44,155 bases of DNA from a gamma proteobacterium SCGC AB-629-P17 (GCA_000372785.1 KB889780.1:43530-87684); one strand, 5' to 3'; numbered from the stretch's first letter, positions 9,301 to 21,713 are shown. Made by a program: numbers and translations. Notes: generated by a model not told the origin, from the letters alone.

Positions 9301-10869
9301 GTCATAAATAATGCGAGATTGATCCGAGAGACAGGCCAATGCCGAATCATTTCCCATTGATCCGACAGGGTCTCTGAGTTCAGTGACGAGCGGCAATAGC
9401 ATGAATTCTAATGTTTCTGTACTGTAACCGAAAGCTTTTAGGCGTTGCAAAAGAGTTTCTGGATAGAAACCATGAACCTCCTCATTACTAGCTAGTTCAC
9501 TTAAATGAATTTGTTGTTCATCAAGCCACTTTTGATAAGGGTTTTTAGAAGAAAAATCGTCCTTTATTTCATCATCATCAACCAGTCTTCCTTGACCAAA
9601 GTCAACTAAAAACATCTTCCCTGGACGAAGTCTACCTTTAGTTTTTATATTGTCAGCTGCAACATCGACAACACCTACTTCGGATGCCATAATGACTCTG
9701 TCATCATGTGTTAGGTAATAGCGTGATGGGCGCAGACCATTTCGATCTAAGACGGCTCCGATATAGCGTCCGTCAGTAAAAGTAATTGAAGCAGGACCAT
9801 CCCAGGGCTCCATAACATTAGAGAAATATTCATAAAAGGATTTCTTCCGATCACTCATTTCGTGATCATTTTGCCATGCCTCAGGAACCATCATCAATAC
9901 AGCTTCCTGCAGGGATCTACCATTCATCAAAAGAAATTCTAGAACATTGTCAAAGCTCCCAGAGTCTGAAACTTCTGTTTCAATGACAGGCAAGGTTTTA
10001 TCTAAATTGTCACCAAAAAAATCACTCTCTAAAACTCCTTCACGAGCCCTCATCCAATTGTAGTTACCTCGAAGTGTATTAATTTCGCCGTTGTGAGCCA
10101 TAAAGCGACAAGGTTGAGCACGATCCCATGAAGGGAATGTATTGGTTGAAAAGCGCGAATGAACCATTGCTAAATATGTTTTGAATTGTTTATTGGTAAG
10201 GTCTGGATAGAAATCCAATAACTGTGAGCCCATCAGCATACCTTTATAAATAATAACTCGGGTAGAAAGACTACAAACATAAAACAGTAAAGCTTGTGAG
10301 AGCGATTCATCCGTACGTATTACTTTTGAAATATGCTTCTTTATAATATAAAGGGCGCCCTCAAAAGCATCATTGTTTATGCCTTCAGCGTTTCCAATAA
10401 TAAGTTGTTTAATGACCGGTTGAGAATTTCTTGCGGTGTCTCCGACATCAGCTTTGATGGCGTCAACGGGAACGTCACGCCAACCAATTAGCGTTTGTCC
10501 TTCATTTTCAACAGCTTTTTCAACTATAGAAATGCAGTATTGTCTTTGTTTATCGTCTTGAGGTAAGAAGATATTTCCAACACCATAGCTGCCAGCTTCA
10601 ACACTAACACCAAATAGAGATTGTAATTCCTGGAAAAAAAAATCATGGGGAATATTAGTCAAAATTCCCGCCCCATCCCCAGTATTGGCTTCACAGCCAC
10701 ATGCGCCTCGATGTCCCATACGAGAAAGCATTTCTAGGGCATCTTCAGTAATTTTGTACGAAGCCTTGCTTTTTATGTTGGCAATAAAACCAACACCGCA
10801 ATTCTCCTTCTCATTGTTTGGATGATAAAGACCATGAGGTTTTGGTAAATATAATTGTTTTTTTATCAT
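6352..10869 (-). CDS. gltB: Glutamate synthase (NADPH), large subunit
   Basis: Large subunit of GOGAT, which makes two glutamates from glutamine and 2-oxoglutarate and is the main ammonium-assimilation route with glutamine synthetase. 1505 residues, family-typical (about 1480-1520). After a 23-residue propeptide comes the class-II amidotransferase nucleophile Cys24 (ENCGVGF); then the central domain, the FMN/synthase domain (GGEDPAR, GAKPGEGGELPG), the 3Fe-4S motif C-x5-C-x4-C (Cys 1128, 1134, 1139) and a C-terminal GXGXG beta-helix. The start ATG (10867-10869) agrees with the propeptide. The small subunit gene gltD, normally adjacent, is not on either side: downstream is a converging lipoprotein gene and upstream the divergent yaaA. 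Confidence 0.98.
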   Translation of the reverse strand: MIKKQLYLPKPHGLYHPNNEKENCGVGFIANIKSKASYKITEDALEMLSRMGHRGACGCEANTGDGAGILTNIPHDFFFQELQSLFGVSVEAGSYGVGNIFLPQDDKQRQYCISIVEKAVENEGQTLIGWRDVPVDAIKADVGDTARNSQPVIKQLIIGNAEGINNDAFEGALYIIKKHISKVIRTDESLSQALLFYVCSLSTRVIIYKGMLMGSQLLDFYPDLTNKQFKTYLAMVHSRFSTNTFPSWDRAQPCRFMAHNGEINTLRGNYNWMRAREGVLESDFFGDNLDKTLPVIETEVSDSGSFDNVLEFLLMNGRSLQEAVLMMVPEAWQNDHEMSDRKKSFYEYFSNVMEPWDGPASITFTDGRYIGAVLDRNGLRPSRYYLTHDDRVIMASEVGVVDVAADNIKTKGRLRPGKMFLVDFGQGRLVDDDEIKDDFSSKNPYQKWLDEQQIHLSELASNEEVHGFYPETLLQRLKAFGYSTETLEFMLLPLVTELRDPVGSMGNDSALACLSDQSRIIYDYFKQLFAQVTNPAIDSIREEVVMSLRCAIGPEGNLLRNKAENANRLVIEHPILTNKETSALKNCNHRGWTSKTIDITYEIDEGHNLSDMLDDICQQCSQAIKDGHSLVVLSDRKVNSNRASISALLASSALHRYLVAHHKRTQVGIIVETGEAREVHHFCLMTGFGADAVNPYLAFEALWQARRDSLVKLEDDDAVVTAYRKGVAKGMLKVMAKMGISTLASYKGAQIFEAVGLSPEVMDKCFFETASRISGVGFEVLQTEAETQHKKAYLSTSFDNLGQYHWRSGGEKHMWEPQTITELQKAARSNDKDAYWEFSKKSNEEGTRNCTLRGLMSFKPGNPVDIDMVEPAKEIVKRFATGAMSFGSISAESHETLAIAMNRIGGKSNTGEGGEDPARWTPDSNGDSRRSAIKQVASGRFGVTIEYLNNADELQIKISQGAKPGEGGELPGKKVDEGIAKIRCSTAGVGLISPPPHHDIYSIEDLSQLIFDLKRSNPEARISVKLVSEMGVGTVAAGVTKAKSDHILIAGHDGGTGASPLTSIKHAGLPWELGLAETHQTLVMNDLRSRVVIQTDGQLKTGRDVAIAALLGAEEFGFSTAPLITLGCIMMRKCHLNTCPVGIATQDKVLRKKFTGKPEHVVNYLFMVAEELRIIMSDLGFKSINEMIGRVDMLEMNKAIDHWKQDSIDLGAILTPADTQYKNAGTYQSIPQDHQLDQQLDHELIAQSEVAIEGNGKVKIESVITNVDRTVGAMLSSHVVKTRNKNDLIDDAIHIDFKGSAGQSFGAFLAKGITLSVEGDANDYVGKGLSGGRIIIYPPKNSTFVTQDEIIAGNVCGYGATGGEMYLSGCVAERFCVRNSGLIAVVEGVGDHGCEYMTGGRTVILGEVGRNFGAGMSGGIAYVYNPNLTLQSQANPSMIDFDPMDDESQKELLDLLSKHAEFTGSPIAKQILGNWNTELAHFVKVMPKAFKAVLAAQNKQLLQAS

Positions 10870-10909
10870 GAAAACTCTAGAAAATAATGAAGGAAAAAAA
10901 ATCTAAGTG

Positions 10910-10938
10910 ATTATAACGTATAACGTATCATTTTTGAA
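10910..10938 (-). promoter_or_regulatory. Promoter of gltB with tandem repeat in the spacer
   Basis: On the minus strand TTCAAA (10933-10938), exactly 17 nt, then consensus TATAAT (10910-10915), about 40 nt upstream of the ATG. The spacer holds two direct copies of ATACGTTAT-like sequence, giving a repeated element that overlaps the promoter and could be an operator. Promoter fit is good; the operator is inference. Confidence 0.6.
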
Positions 10939-10959
10939 TGCCAAATACACTCGATTACA

Positions 10960-10988
10960 TTGTCATAGAAGGCATCTTCGGGTAGAAT
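10960..10988 (+). promoter_or_regulatory. Sigma70 promoter of yaaA
   Basis: TTGTCA (10960-10965), 17-nt spacer, TAGAAT (10983-10988): five of six matches in each box at optimal spacing. Transcription would begin near 10995, leaving only a leader of about 13 nt before the yaaA ATG at 11008. Confidence 0.7.
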
Positions 10989-11007
10989 ATTTCCATTTAT
11001 TGACGAA

Positions 11008-11760
11008 ATGTTAGCAATAATTTCACCTTCCAAAACTCAAGATTTTTCACCATGTGACATAAACTCTTTTACACAGACTCGGCAGTTAGATCACACTCAA
11101 GAATTAGTAAACATCTTAAAAAATAAAACTCAGAGACAAATTTCAAAACTTATGTCTCTGAGTGAAAAGTTATCAAAGTTAAATTTTGATCGCTTTCAAG
11201 CATTTACGATACCATTCTCGTTGAACAATGCCAAGCAAGCTTTATTGGCCTTCAAAGGGGATGTATACAATGGTATTAATGCATCTTCACTTTCTGTTAA
11301 AGATCTTGACTTTGCACAAAAGAATGTACGTATGCTTTCGGGTTTGTATGGTGTTCTTAGACCACTTGATTTGATACAACCCTATCGCTTGGAGATGGGA
11401 ACAAAGCTCAGTAATACTCAAGGAAACAATCTTTATGATTATTGGGGAAGTGGTATTAGTGAAGTCTTGAATGAAGATGAAGAGAAGTTGATTGTTAACC
11501 TAGCATCCAATGAATATTTTAAAGCGATTGACAAAAAAATACTAAAAGCCCAGATACTGGATATCGTTTTTAAGGAGAAGAAAGACGACACTTATAAGGT
11601 TATTGGTATTTATGCCAAGCGAGCAAGAGGCTTAATGATTAACTACATCATCAGAAACCGTTTGACTGATGCCGAGGCGCTCAAAGATTTTTCTGACGAG
11701 GGATACTTATATAATCTGGAACTTTCTAGTGATTCGACATGGATATACGTTAGAGACTAG
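11008..11760 (+). CDS. yaaA: Peroxide stress protein YaaA (DUF328)
   Basis: 250 residues, close to E. coli YaaA (258). The family lowers intracellular free iron during hydrogen peroxide stress, limiting DNA damage, and has DNA-binding activity. Family landmarks visible: N-terminus MLAIISPSKTQDF, the FKGDVYNG segment, LSGLYGVLRPLDLIQPYRLEMG, LYDYWG, LASNEYFKAI and YAKRARGLM near the end. The ATG at 11008 gives the conserved N-terminus and follows a strong promoter. The glutaredoxin gene begins 33 nt downstream on the same strand, so the two may form a small redox-defence unit; that pairing is inferred from position. Confidence 0.93.
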   Translation: MLAIISPSKTQDFSPCDINSFTQTRQLDHTQELVNILKNKTQRQISKLMSLSEKLSKLNFDRFQAFTIPFSLNNAKQALLAFKGDVYNGINASSLSVKDLDFAQKNVRMLSGLYGVLRPLDLIQPYRLEMGTKLSNTQGNNLYDYWGSGISEVLNEDEEKLIVNLASNEYFKAIDKKILKAQILDIVFKEKKDDTYKVIGIYAKRARGLMINYIIRNRLTDAEALKDFSDEGYLYNLELSSDSTWIYVRD

Positions 11761-11793
11761 AATAATTAGTTGCTTCAGAGTATATAGAAAACA

Positions 11794-12060
11794 ATGATTA
11801 AAGTATATACAACCTATTCCTGTCCCTATTGCACTAGAGCTAAAAACTATTTAGATTTGCACGGCATAAAGTATGAAACGTTAAATATTCAAGAAGATAA
11901 TAAGGCTAGAGATTTTTTTATAAAGTCTGGTTATCGAACAGTTCCTCAAATGTTTGTTGGTGACAGGCTTTTATGTGAGGGAGGTTCTGATGGTCTTGTT
12001 AGGATGACTAAAGAAGATATACAAAATAAAGTTTTAGAATTATCAAAAAATAGTAACTAG
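11794..12060 (+). CDS. grxC: Glutaredoxin (GrxC type)
   Basis: 88-residue dithiol glutaredoxin that reduces disulfides with glutathione. The active site CPYC is at residues 10-13 (TTYSCPYCTRAK), the cis-proline is in TVPQMFVG, and the glutathione-binding GG(S/C)D motif appears as EGGSDGL. Length is standard (E. coli Grx3 is 83). It follows yaaA by 33 nt on the same strand, and the window also carries gshA, the first enzyme of glutathione synthesis. Its TAG stop lies within a CTAG palindrome whose other strand supplies the stop of the converging Nudix-ThiE gene. Confidence 0.95.
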   Translation: MIKVYTTYSCPYCTRAKNYLDLHGIKYETLNIQEDNKARDFFIKSGYRTVPQMFVGDRLLCEGGSDGLVRMTKEDIQNKVLELSKNSN

Positions 12061-12992
12061 ATTTGACTGATGCCTGCAACTCCTTGGGCTCCAATACTTA
12101 ATGCCTTATCAAGCGCTTCCTTGCTCATTCCCCCGAGTAGATACACAGGTAAGTTGCTTTTGCTAATAATATCGGCAGCTACTTGCCAGCCAAGAGGTGG
12201 AATATGTGGGTGACTTGGGGTCGGATTTACTGGTGACAAACTAATATAATCCGCAGAAATATTTTCTGCATGTGCTACTTCAATTACATTATGAGTTGAG
12301 ACACCAAGAAGTTTATTGTTGTTGCAAGGCCTTTTTTTAAGAGACATAAGTTCATCGCTTGTTAAATGCCATCCATCACAAAGTTCTTGGTATGTTTTAT
12401 TTGGTGTATTAAGGATAAGACTTGCTTGGTAATCCTGACAGAGTTTGTACACTTTATCTATATAAGAATTTTCAAGAGGCACTTTGCTTCGAAGTTGGAC
12501 GATCCTAGTACCAGTAATTAAGTGTTCATGGCATTTTTCTATAACAGATTCAGAATGATGGTCATCAGGAGTAATCCAGTAATGCCTGGGTAGAGAAATT
12601 TTATGAACAATTTCCCTCATAGTGGGCAGCAATTTATAGTTATTTAGCTGATTTAGACTACACCAGGATGTTTCTTGCCCTTCTTGACCTGATGGCTCTC
12701 CGGAGTATTTGTCAACATAGTATATCCACAATCTTACAACTTTATCTGGGTATTGATGAAACATCGTGTGTTTAAGGTTGATTTTATTAACAGTGACTCC
12801 TAGCTCCTCAAAAAGTTCTCGTTTAAGGCTATCTGTTTTGTTTTCACCAACTTCAATTTTTCCTCCCGGTAATTCCCAATAGCCAGGCATAAACTGGTTA
12901 TTACGTCTTTTAGCAATGAGTATTTGTCCATTTTTGTTTAGAAGGATTCCAACAACTACTTCCTCTTCTTTGATTTTTTTATTAGATGACAT
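12057..12992 (-). CDS. mutT: Nudix hydrolase (MutT) fused to ThiE-like domain
   Basis: 311 residues in two domains. Residues 1-130 are a MutT-type Nudix hydrolase with a perfect Nudix box at 44-66 (G-x5-E-x7-REL-x-EELGV), expected to hydrolyse 8-oxo-dGTP and prevent A:T to C:G changes. Residues 135-311 are a thiamine-phosphate-synthase-like TIM barrel: HYWITPD, RIVQLRSK, SPVNPTPSHPHIPPLGW, VYLLGGM. The fusion is common in Gammaproteobacteria such as Pseudomonas; the ThiE half is usually considered degenerate, and true thiamine synthase activity should not be assumed. The start is ATG at 12990-12992. It is divergent from gshA and ends tail-to-tail with the glutaredoxin gene on a shared CTAG. 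Confidence 0.93.
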   Translation of the reverse strand: MSSNKKIKEEEVVVGILLNKNGQILIAKRRNNQFMPGYWELPGGKIEVGENKTDSLKRELFEELGVTVNKINLKHTMFHQYPDKVVRLWIYYVDKYSGEPSGQEGQETSWCSLNQLNNYKLLPTMREIVHKISLPRHYWITPDDHHSESVIEKCHEHLITGTRIVQLRSKVPLENSYIDKVYKLCQDYQASLILNTPNKTYQELCDGWHLTSDELMSLKKRPCNNNKLLGVSTHNVIEVAHAENISADYISLSPVNPTPSHPHIPPLGWQVAADIISKSNLPVYLLGGMSKEALDKALSIGAQGVAGISQI

Positions 12993-13091
12993 GACTCAGT
13001 AATAATTTATGAAGTTGAACAGAAGTTTTCTATTGTCACCATTGTCAACGGTGCAAGGTAAAATACCTATTTTACTATTTGAGTTAGTGGA

Positions 13092-14648
13092 TTGGACCTT
13101 CTCGATAAAATTCAGTCGTTAGTGCCAGTTAAGGACACACTTATTCAAAACCTTATCGGTATTGAAAAGGAGAGCTTGCGGGTATCGAAAGACGGTAGCA
13201 TTTCACAAGAGCCACATCCAGAGTCCTATGGTTCCCCGCTGACCAATCCTGCAATCACAACTGATTTTAGTGAGGCTTTAATCGAGCTTGTTACTGAACC
13301 ATTTGACAGTGCTGATAAGGCTCTAAATGAGTTAGCTAAAATCCAACATTTTGTCTATCAACATCTGACACCAAGTGAACGTTTTTGGCCAGCAAGTATG
13401 CCTTGTATTTTGCGAGGGCATACCAATATACCTATTGCGAAATATGGCAGTTCAAATTTGGGCACCATGAAAACGGTATATCGTCGCGGCCTTGCAAATC
13501 GTTATGGAAGTGTAATGCAAGCAATCGCGGGCATTCATTTTAATTATTCATTTTCTTTAGATTTTTGGCAAGCCTATCGTGGTTTAACGTCACCAGACAT
13601 GTCTTTAAGAAGATTCATTGATTGCCACTATATGGGGCTTGCACGGAACGTTCTGAGGTACGGCTGGATAATCCCTTATTTGTTTGGCGCCTCTTCATCA
13701 GTTTGTAAGTCTTTTATGAAAGATTACCATGAGCACGATTTAGAAGAGTTTGATGATAATACTTTTTACATGCCATATGCAACCTCACTAAGAATGGGGG
13801 ATATTGGTTATCAGAATTCTCAAGAAGATGAAAAGGGGGTGAAGGCAAATTACAATAGTCTGTGTCACTATGTTCATAGTTTACGGGCTGCAATGAAAAC
13901 TAGTTGTGAGGATTTTGAAAAGATTGGGTTAAAGAAAGATGGGGAATATCAACAACTCAATACCAATATTTTGCAGATTGCAAATGAATATTATGCTTCA
14001 GTGCGCCCGAAGCCCCTATTGCATGGGATGGATAGGCCATTGAGGGCGCTTAACAATAACGGAATTGGTTATATTGAAATTAGATCTTTAGATGTTAACC
14101 CATTAATAAGTTTGGGTATTGATAAGCCACAGATACATTTTTTGGAGGCATTTTTGTTGTTTTGTCTTCTTCAAGATTCTGCGGCTATTTCAACATCAGA
14201 GCAATTCGACATTGATAATAACGATAATTTAGTGGCTCATAAAGGTCGACAACCTGACTTAAAGCTTACCAATAATGGAATGCAGGTATTGTTACAGGAT
14301 TGGGGTAAAGAAATCTTTTCCGGGGTTACAGATTGTTCTAAACTTTTAACCAAAGAGCATCAGAAATCTGTTCAAAAAATGTTAATTCGCATTAATAATC
14401 CTGATTTGACTCCTTCGGCAATAATGCTCGAAGAAATGCAACAGAAAGAGTCAGGTTTCTTTGAATATATAGACAAGTTTAGTCATCAAAATAGTGAGCT
14501 ATATCGAAGCAAGAGTATTGACAAGGATTATTTTGTTGAGTTAGAGAAGTTAGCAATATCTTCACACCAAAAACAACTGAAGATGGAAGCTGAAGATGTT
14601 TTAAGTTTTGACAGATTCATTGAAGAATATTTTGCCGACGATGCATAA
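13092..14648 (+). CDS. gshA: Glutamate-cysteine ligase
   Basis: ATP-dependent ligation of glutamate to cysteine, the first and limiting step of glutathione synthesis. 518 residues, the same length as E. coli GshA, with the family segments GIEKESLRV, TTDFSEALIELVTE, FWPASMPC, GSSNLGTMKTVYRRGLANRYG, IAGIHFNYSFS and YIEIRSLDVNP. The start appears to be TTG at 13092: an in-frame TGA at 13080-13082 excludes anything further upstream, and the next ATG would remove the conserved N-terminus. A rare start codon and weak ribosome site suggest low translation. The last 8 nt overlap the start of mnmE (ATGCATAA). Confidence 0.95.
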   Translation: MDLLDKIQSLVPVKDTLIQNLIGIEKESLRVSKDGSISQEPHPESYGSPLTNPAITTDFSEALIELVTEPFDSADKALNELAKIQHFVYQHLTPSERFWPASMPCILRGHTNIPIAKYGSSNLGTMKTVYRRGLANRYGSVMQAIAGIHFNYSFSLDFWQAYRGLTSPDMSLRRFIDCHYMGLARNVLRYGWIIPYLFGASSSVCKSFMKDYHEHDLEEFDDNTFYMPYATSLRMGDIGYQNSQEDEKGVKANYNSLCHYVHSLRAAMKTSCEDFEKIGLKKDGEYQQLNTNILQIANEYYASVRPKPLLHGMDRPLRALNNNGIGYIEIRSLDVNPLISLGIDKPQIHFLEAFLLFCLLQDSAAISTSEQFDIDNNDNLVAHKGRQPDLKLTNNGMQVLLQDWGKEIFSGVTDCSKLLTKEHQKSVQKMLIRINNPDLTPSAIMLEEMQQKESGFFEYIDKFSHQNSELYRSKSIDKDYFVELEKLAISSHQKQLKMEAEDVLSFDRFIEEYFADDA

Positions 14649-15981
14649 GGTTGAAACTATATGTGCTCTAGCTACTGCTATTGGGCAAAGTGGTATTGGT
14701 GTGATTCGTGTCTCAGGACCTTTGTCTAAATTAATTACTAACAAAGTTCTTAATGTTGAACTCGAGCCCAGAGATGCCTACTATGGATCTTTTTATGATG
14801 AAGAAAGTAACCAGATTGATAAAGGTGTAGCCATTTTTTTCCCTGGACCTCATTCTTATACCGGAGAAGATGTACTAGAACTTCAAGGGCATGGCGGAAC
14901 AAGTGTTTTGAGAAAGCTACTAGAGACAGTCACTTTTTTTGGGGCTCGACTTTCAGAGCCTGGGGAGTTTACAAAGCGTGCGTTTTTAAATGGAAAGATG
15001 GACTTGGTTCAGGCAGAGGCGGTTCAAGATCTGATTCAGGCAAGCTCTGACAAATCAGCTCTCAGTGCAGTAAGGTCACTTTCTGGAGAATTTTCTGAAA
15101 AAATAAACCAACTACTGAGAGATTTAATTGATTTAAGAGTTTTCGTTGAGGCTACTATTGACTTCTCTGATGAGGAGATCGATTTTTTGGAATCTCACGA
15201 AGCGTCAAGAAAACTTGAAGCTTTAAAAAAAGAGCTTCTTGATATACTTGATTGTGCAAACCAGGGAGCTATTCTGAGAGATGGTTTGCATGTTGCAATT
15301 GCCGGTAAACCAAATGCAGGTAAGTCAAGTTTGCTAAATGCTCTAACCAAACAACCCAGCGCAATTGTTACCGATATAGCTGGAACGACACGCGATGTAT
15401 TAAAAGAAACTATACATGTTGACGGTATGCCATTACATATTATCGATACTGCAGGCCTTCACAAAAGTGATAACATCATTGAGCAAGAGGGCATCCGGAG
15501 GGCGCATGCCGAAATTAATAATGCTGACGTTGTATTGTTGGTTTATGACTCACAGGACTCGTCAGCTGATCTTTCAATCTTGCCAGATGTTATGATGGTT
15601 AAACCGATCATAGCTATTAGAAATAAGATTGACTTATTAAAAGCTAAGGCCGAGATACGGCAATTTGAAGGTCGAACAGAAATTAGCTTATCCGCGAAAT
15701 TTGGAGATGGGATTGAGCTATTAAGACAAGCATTATCAGATGTTGCTGGTTATAACCCTGAAGGTGACAGCACTTTTCTTGCTAGAAAAAGGCATATTTT
15801 GGCGATTGAATCAACGCTTATATCTATCAATAGCGCTGTTGAGCAACTAGAAGTTGGTGCGAGTGAATTAGTTGCCGAAGATTTACGGCAAGCAAGCATG
15901 TCACTTGGCGTGATAACTGGGGAGTTTTCTTCAGACGATTTATTGGGAGAAATCTTCTCTTCTTTTTGTATAGGAAAATAG
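14641..15981 (+). CDS. mnmE: tRNA uridine-5-carboxymethylaminomethyl modification GTPase MnmE
   Basis: With MnmG, modifies the wobble uridine of certain tRNAs. 446 residues (E. coli 454). An N-terminal tetrahydrofolate-binding domain (TICALATAIGQSGIGVIRVSG, TGEDVLELQGHGG) precedes helices, an inserted G domain with P-loop GKPNAGKSS (about 221-229), DIAGTTRD, DTAGLH and NKID, and the C-terminal CIGK whose Cys is the family's conserved residue. The longer frame beginning at 14608 was rejected because ATG at 14641 gives the conserved start MHKVETICALAT and overlaps the gshA stop by 8 nt, a normal coupling arrangement. The usual oxaA/yidC and mnmG neighbours are not here. Confidence 0.97.
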   Translation: MHKVETICALATAIGQSGIGVIRVSGPLSKLITNKVLNVELEPRDAYYGSFYDEESNQIDKGVAIFFPGPHSYTGEDVLELQGHGGTSVLRKLLETVTFFGARLSEPGEFTKRAFLNGKMDLVQAEAVQDLIQASSDKSALSAVRSLSGEFSEKINQLLRDLIDLRVFVEATIDFSDEEIDFLESHEASRKLEALKKELLDILDCANQGAILRDGLHVAIAGKPNAGKSSLLNALTKQPSAIVTDIAGTTRDVLKETIHVDGMPLHIIDTAGLHKSDNIIEQEGIRRAHAEINNADVVLLVYDSQDSSADLSILPDVMMVKPIIAIRNKIDLLKAKAEIRQFEGRTEISLSAKFGDGIELLRQALSDVAGYNPEGDSTFLARKRHILAIESTLISINSAVEQLEVGASELVAEDLRQASMSLGVITGEFSSDDLLGEIFSSFCIGK

Positions 15982-16069
15982 AGAAAGATTGAGTTCGAAA
16001 GTTAATCAATTTACGGAACTTATCTAAGGTAATAAATTAGCTCTATAATATTGATTTTACACACTATTG

Positions 16070-16097
16070 TTGACCGTGTAATTTTTGAAAATATAGT
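16070..16097 (+). promoter_or_regulatory. rRNA operon promoter P1
   Basis: TTGACC (16070-16075), 16-nt spacer, TATAGT (16092-16097), followed by a GC-rich discriminator (GCG). The 16-nt spacer and GC-rich discriminator are typical of stringently controlled rrn P1 promoters. It lies 66 nt upstream of a second, similar promoter. Confidence 0.7.
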
Positions 16098-16135
16098 GCG
16101 TCAGACTTTATTTTATAAATATTCAAAATTATAGC

Positions 16136-16163
16136 TTGACGCAACATTTTGAGCCTGTATAAT
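16136..16163 (+). promoter_or_regulatory. rRNA operon promoter P2
   Basis: TTGACG (16136-16141), 16-nt spacer and perfect TATAAT (16158-16163). Immediately upstream (about 16110-16135) is an A+T-rich stretch that could be an UP element for the RNA polymerase alpha subunit. The strongest-looking promoter in the window. Confidence 0.85.
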
Positions 16164-16173
16164 TTCTCGCTCT

Positions 16174-16217
16174 TACCGCTACAAAATGATCAATTTTGGG
16201 GTGGTAGCTCTTTAACA
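16174..16217 (+). promoter_or_regulatory. boxB-like hairpin and boxA antitermination site, 16S leader
   Basis: An imperfect stem-loop (16174-16206, TACC...GGTA ends with ACAAAAT/ATTTTGG inner pairing) is directly followed by AGCTCTTTAACA (16206-16217), which matches the boxA consensus of rrn antitermination (Nus factors). The same pair occurs again before 23S. With the promoters and the processing arm this accounts for the 15982-16350 stretch, which has no gene. Confidence 0.7.
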
Positions 16218-16218
16218 A

Positions 16219-16249
16219 TTTATCAAGCAACTTGTGTGGGCACTCGTGC
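16219..16249 (+). other. RNase III processing stem of 16S, 5' arm
   Basis: This segment is complementary over about 31 nt, with few mismatches, to 17897-17927 just after 16S (shared cores CAACTTGTGTG and CACTCGT). The duplex would loop out the 16S precursor as in other rrn operons. Confidence 0.8.
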
Positions 16250-16350
16250 AAGAAATTGTGCAGTGCACATAAAAAACAAAAGCAGATAAGCTTTTAAAAA
16301 AATTGAACTAATGGTTACTAAATGCCATGTGTTCTAAAAAGTCAAAGATT

Positions 16351-17890
<1,540 letters not shown>

Positions 17891-17896
17891 AGAAAA

Positions 17897-17927
17897 GTAC
17901 GAGTGTTCACACAAGTTGTTTGATAAA
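17897..17927 (+). other. RNase III processing stem of 16S, 3' arm
   Basis: Complement of 16219-16249; see that entry. It lies 7 nt after the mature 16S end. Confidence 0.8.
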
Positions 17928-17982
17928 AATATAGTAAAGAGAGAATAGACCAATAACCCAAAATCAATGTTATTGATATTAA

Positions 17983-18059
<77 letters not shown>

Positions 18060-18085
18060 TTTTACTGGGTTATTAGTTTTATTTT

Positions 18086-18161
18086 GGGGCTATAGCTCAG
18101 CTGGGAGAGCGCCTGATTTGCATTCAGGAGGTCAGCAGTTCGATCCTGCTTAGCTCCACCA
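18086..18161 (+). tRNA. alaT: tRNA-Ala (TGC)
   Basis: 76 nt with encoded CCA. The acceptor GGGGCTA pairs with TAGCTCC (one G-U); the anticodon loop TTTGCAT carries TGC; the T-arm contains AGTTCGATCCTGC. It follows tRNA-Ile by 26 nt, the usual Ile-Ala spacer pair. Confidence 0.98.
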
Positions 18162-18175
18162 TTTTCTCTGATGAA

Positions 18176-18247
18176 AACTTAAATAAGATTTATTGTTAAG
18201 TTTTATTTAAGTTTTTATACCTAACCTTGGTTAGGAGCTCTTTAACA
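18176..18247 (+). promoter_or_regulatory. Hairpins and boxA in the tRNA-Ala/23S spacer
   Basis: First a perfect 11-bp stem (AACTTAAATAA 18176-18186 with TTATTTAAGTT 18203-18213), then a compact 6-bp boxB-like hairpin CTAACC-TT-GGTTAG (18221-18234), then boxA AGCTCTTTAACA (18236-18247), identical to the boxA before 16S. The remaining spacer to 18480 carries only the 23S processing arm; no gene is visible in 18162-18480. Confidence 0.7.
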
Positions 18248-18480
18248 ATTTGGATATGAAGTAAAGTTTGTTAAATACAATACAACGTATAAGTAGATAT
18301 ATGAAAATGTTATCGAAGGTGTATTGCATTGACACAACAATTTCAAAAAATATGGATTCTCGATGATAGATTAATCTCTATCATTGAAAATTGAAATCAC
18401 CGATTAGATCGAAAGATTTAGTTAGTGACTTCACAAGGTGAAATACGAAACCAGATAACCTAGATATTTTGGGGTTATAT

Positions 18481-21371
<2,891 letters not shown>

Positions 21372-21519
21372 ATAACACCCAAGATATTTGGAGATGTTGT
21401 TGTGTCAACGGGCAATATGCCTTATAAACTTTACTTTATTCCATTTTGTTATACCTCTGTGGTATAAAAACTTTTAAATCCGTTTGAGTTAAGTTTTATC
21501 TTAAATCAAACAAGCAGTT

Positions 21520-21639
21520 TGCTTAGTGATAATAGCAAGTGTGACCCACCTGATCCCATCCCGAACTCAGAAGTGAAACCACTTAGCGCCGATGGTAGTG
21601 TGGGGTTTCCCCATGTGAGAGTAGGACATTGCTAGGCTT
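21520..21639 (+). rRNA. rrf: 5S ribosomal RNA
   Basis: About 120 nt aligning base for base with E. coli 5S: TGCTTAGTG at the start, CCCGAACTCAGAAGTGAAA, CGCCGATGGTAGTGTGGGG, and the closing TTGCTAGGCTT. Between 23S and 5S is a small hairpin, TTATACC/GGTATAA (21449-21467). Confidence 0.97.
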
Positions 21640-21646
21640 TAATTCG

Positions 21647-21687
21647 AAATACCCCAATAATCAAAAGATTTTTGGGGTATTTTTTTT
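21647..21687 (+). terminator. Rho-independent terminator of the rRNA operon
   Basis: An 11-bp perfect stem AAATACCCCAA (21647-21657) / TTGGGGTATTT (21672-21682) followed by an uninterrupted T-tract to 21687. The clearest terminator in the window. Confidence 0.95.
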
Positions 21688-21713
21688 ACCACATTTTTTT
21701 AGAAAAAAATACT

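Noticed and set aside
14608-14640. Longer N-terminus for MnmE starting at 14608.
   Set aside because: The extra 11 residues lie inside gshA; ATG at 14641 matches the family start.
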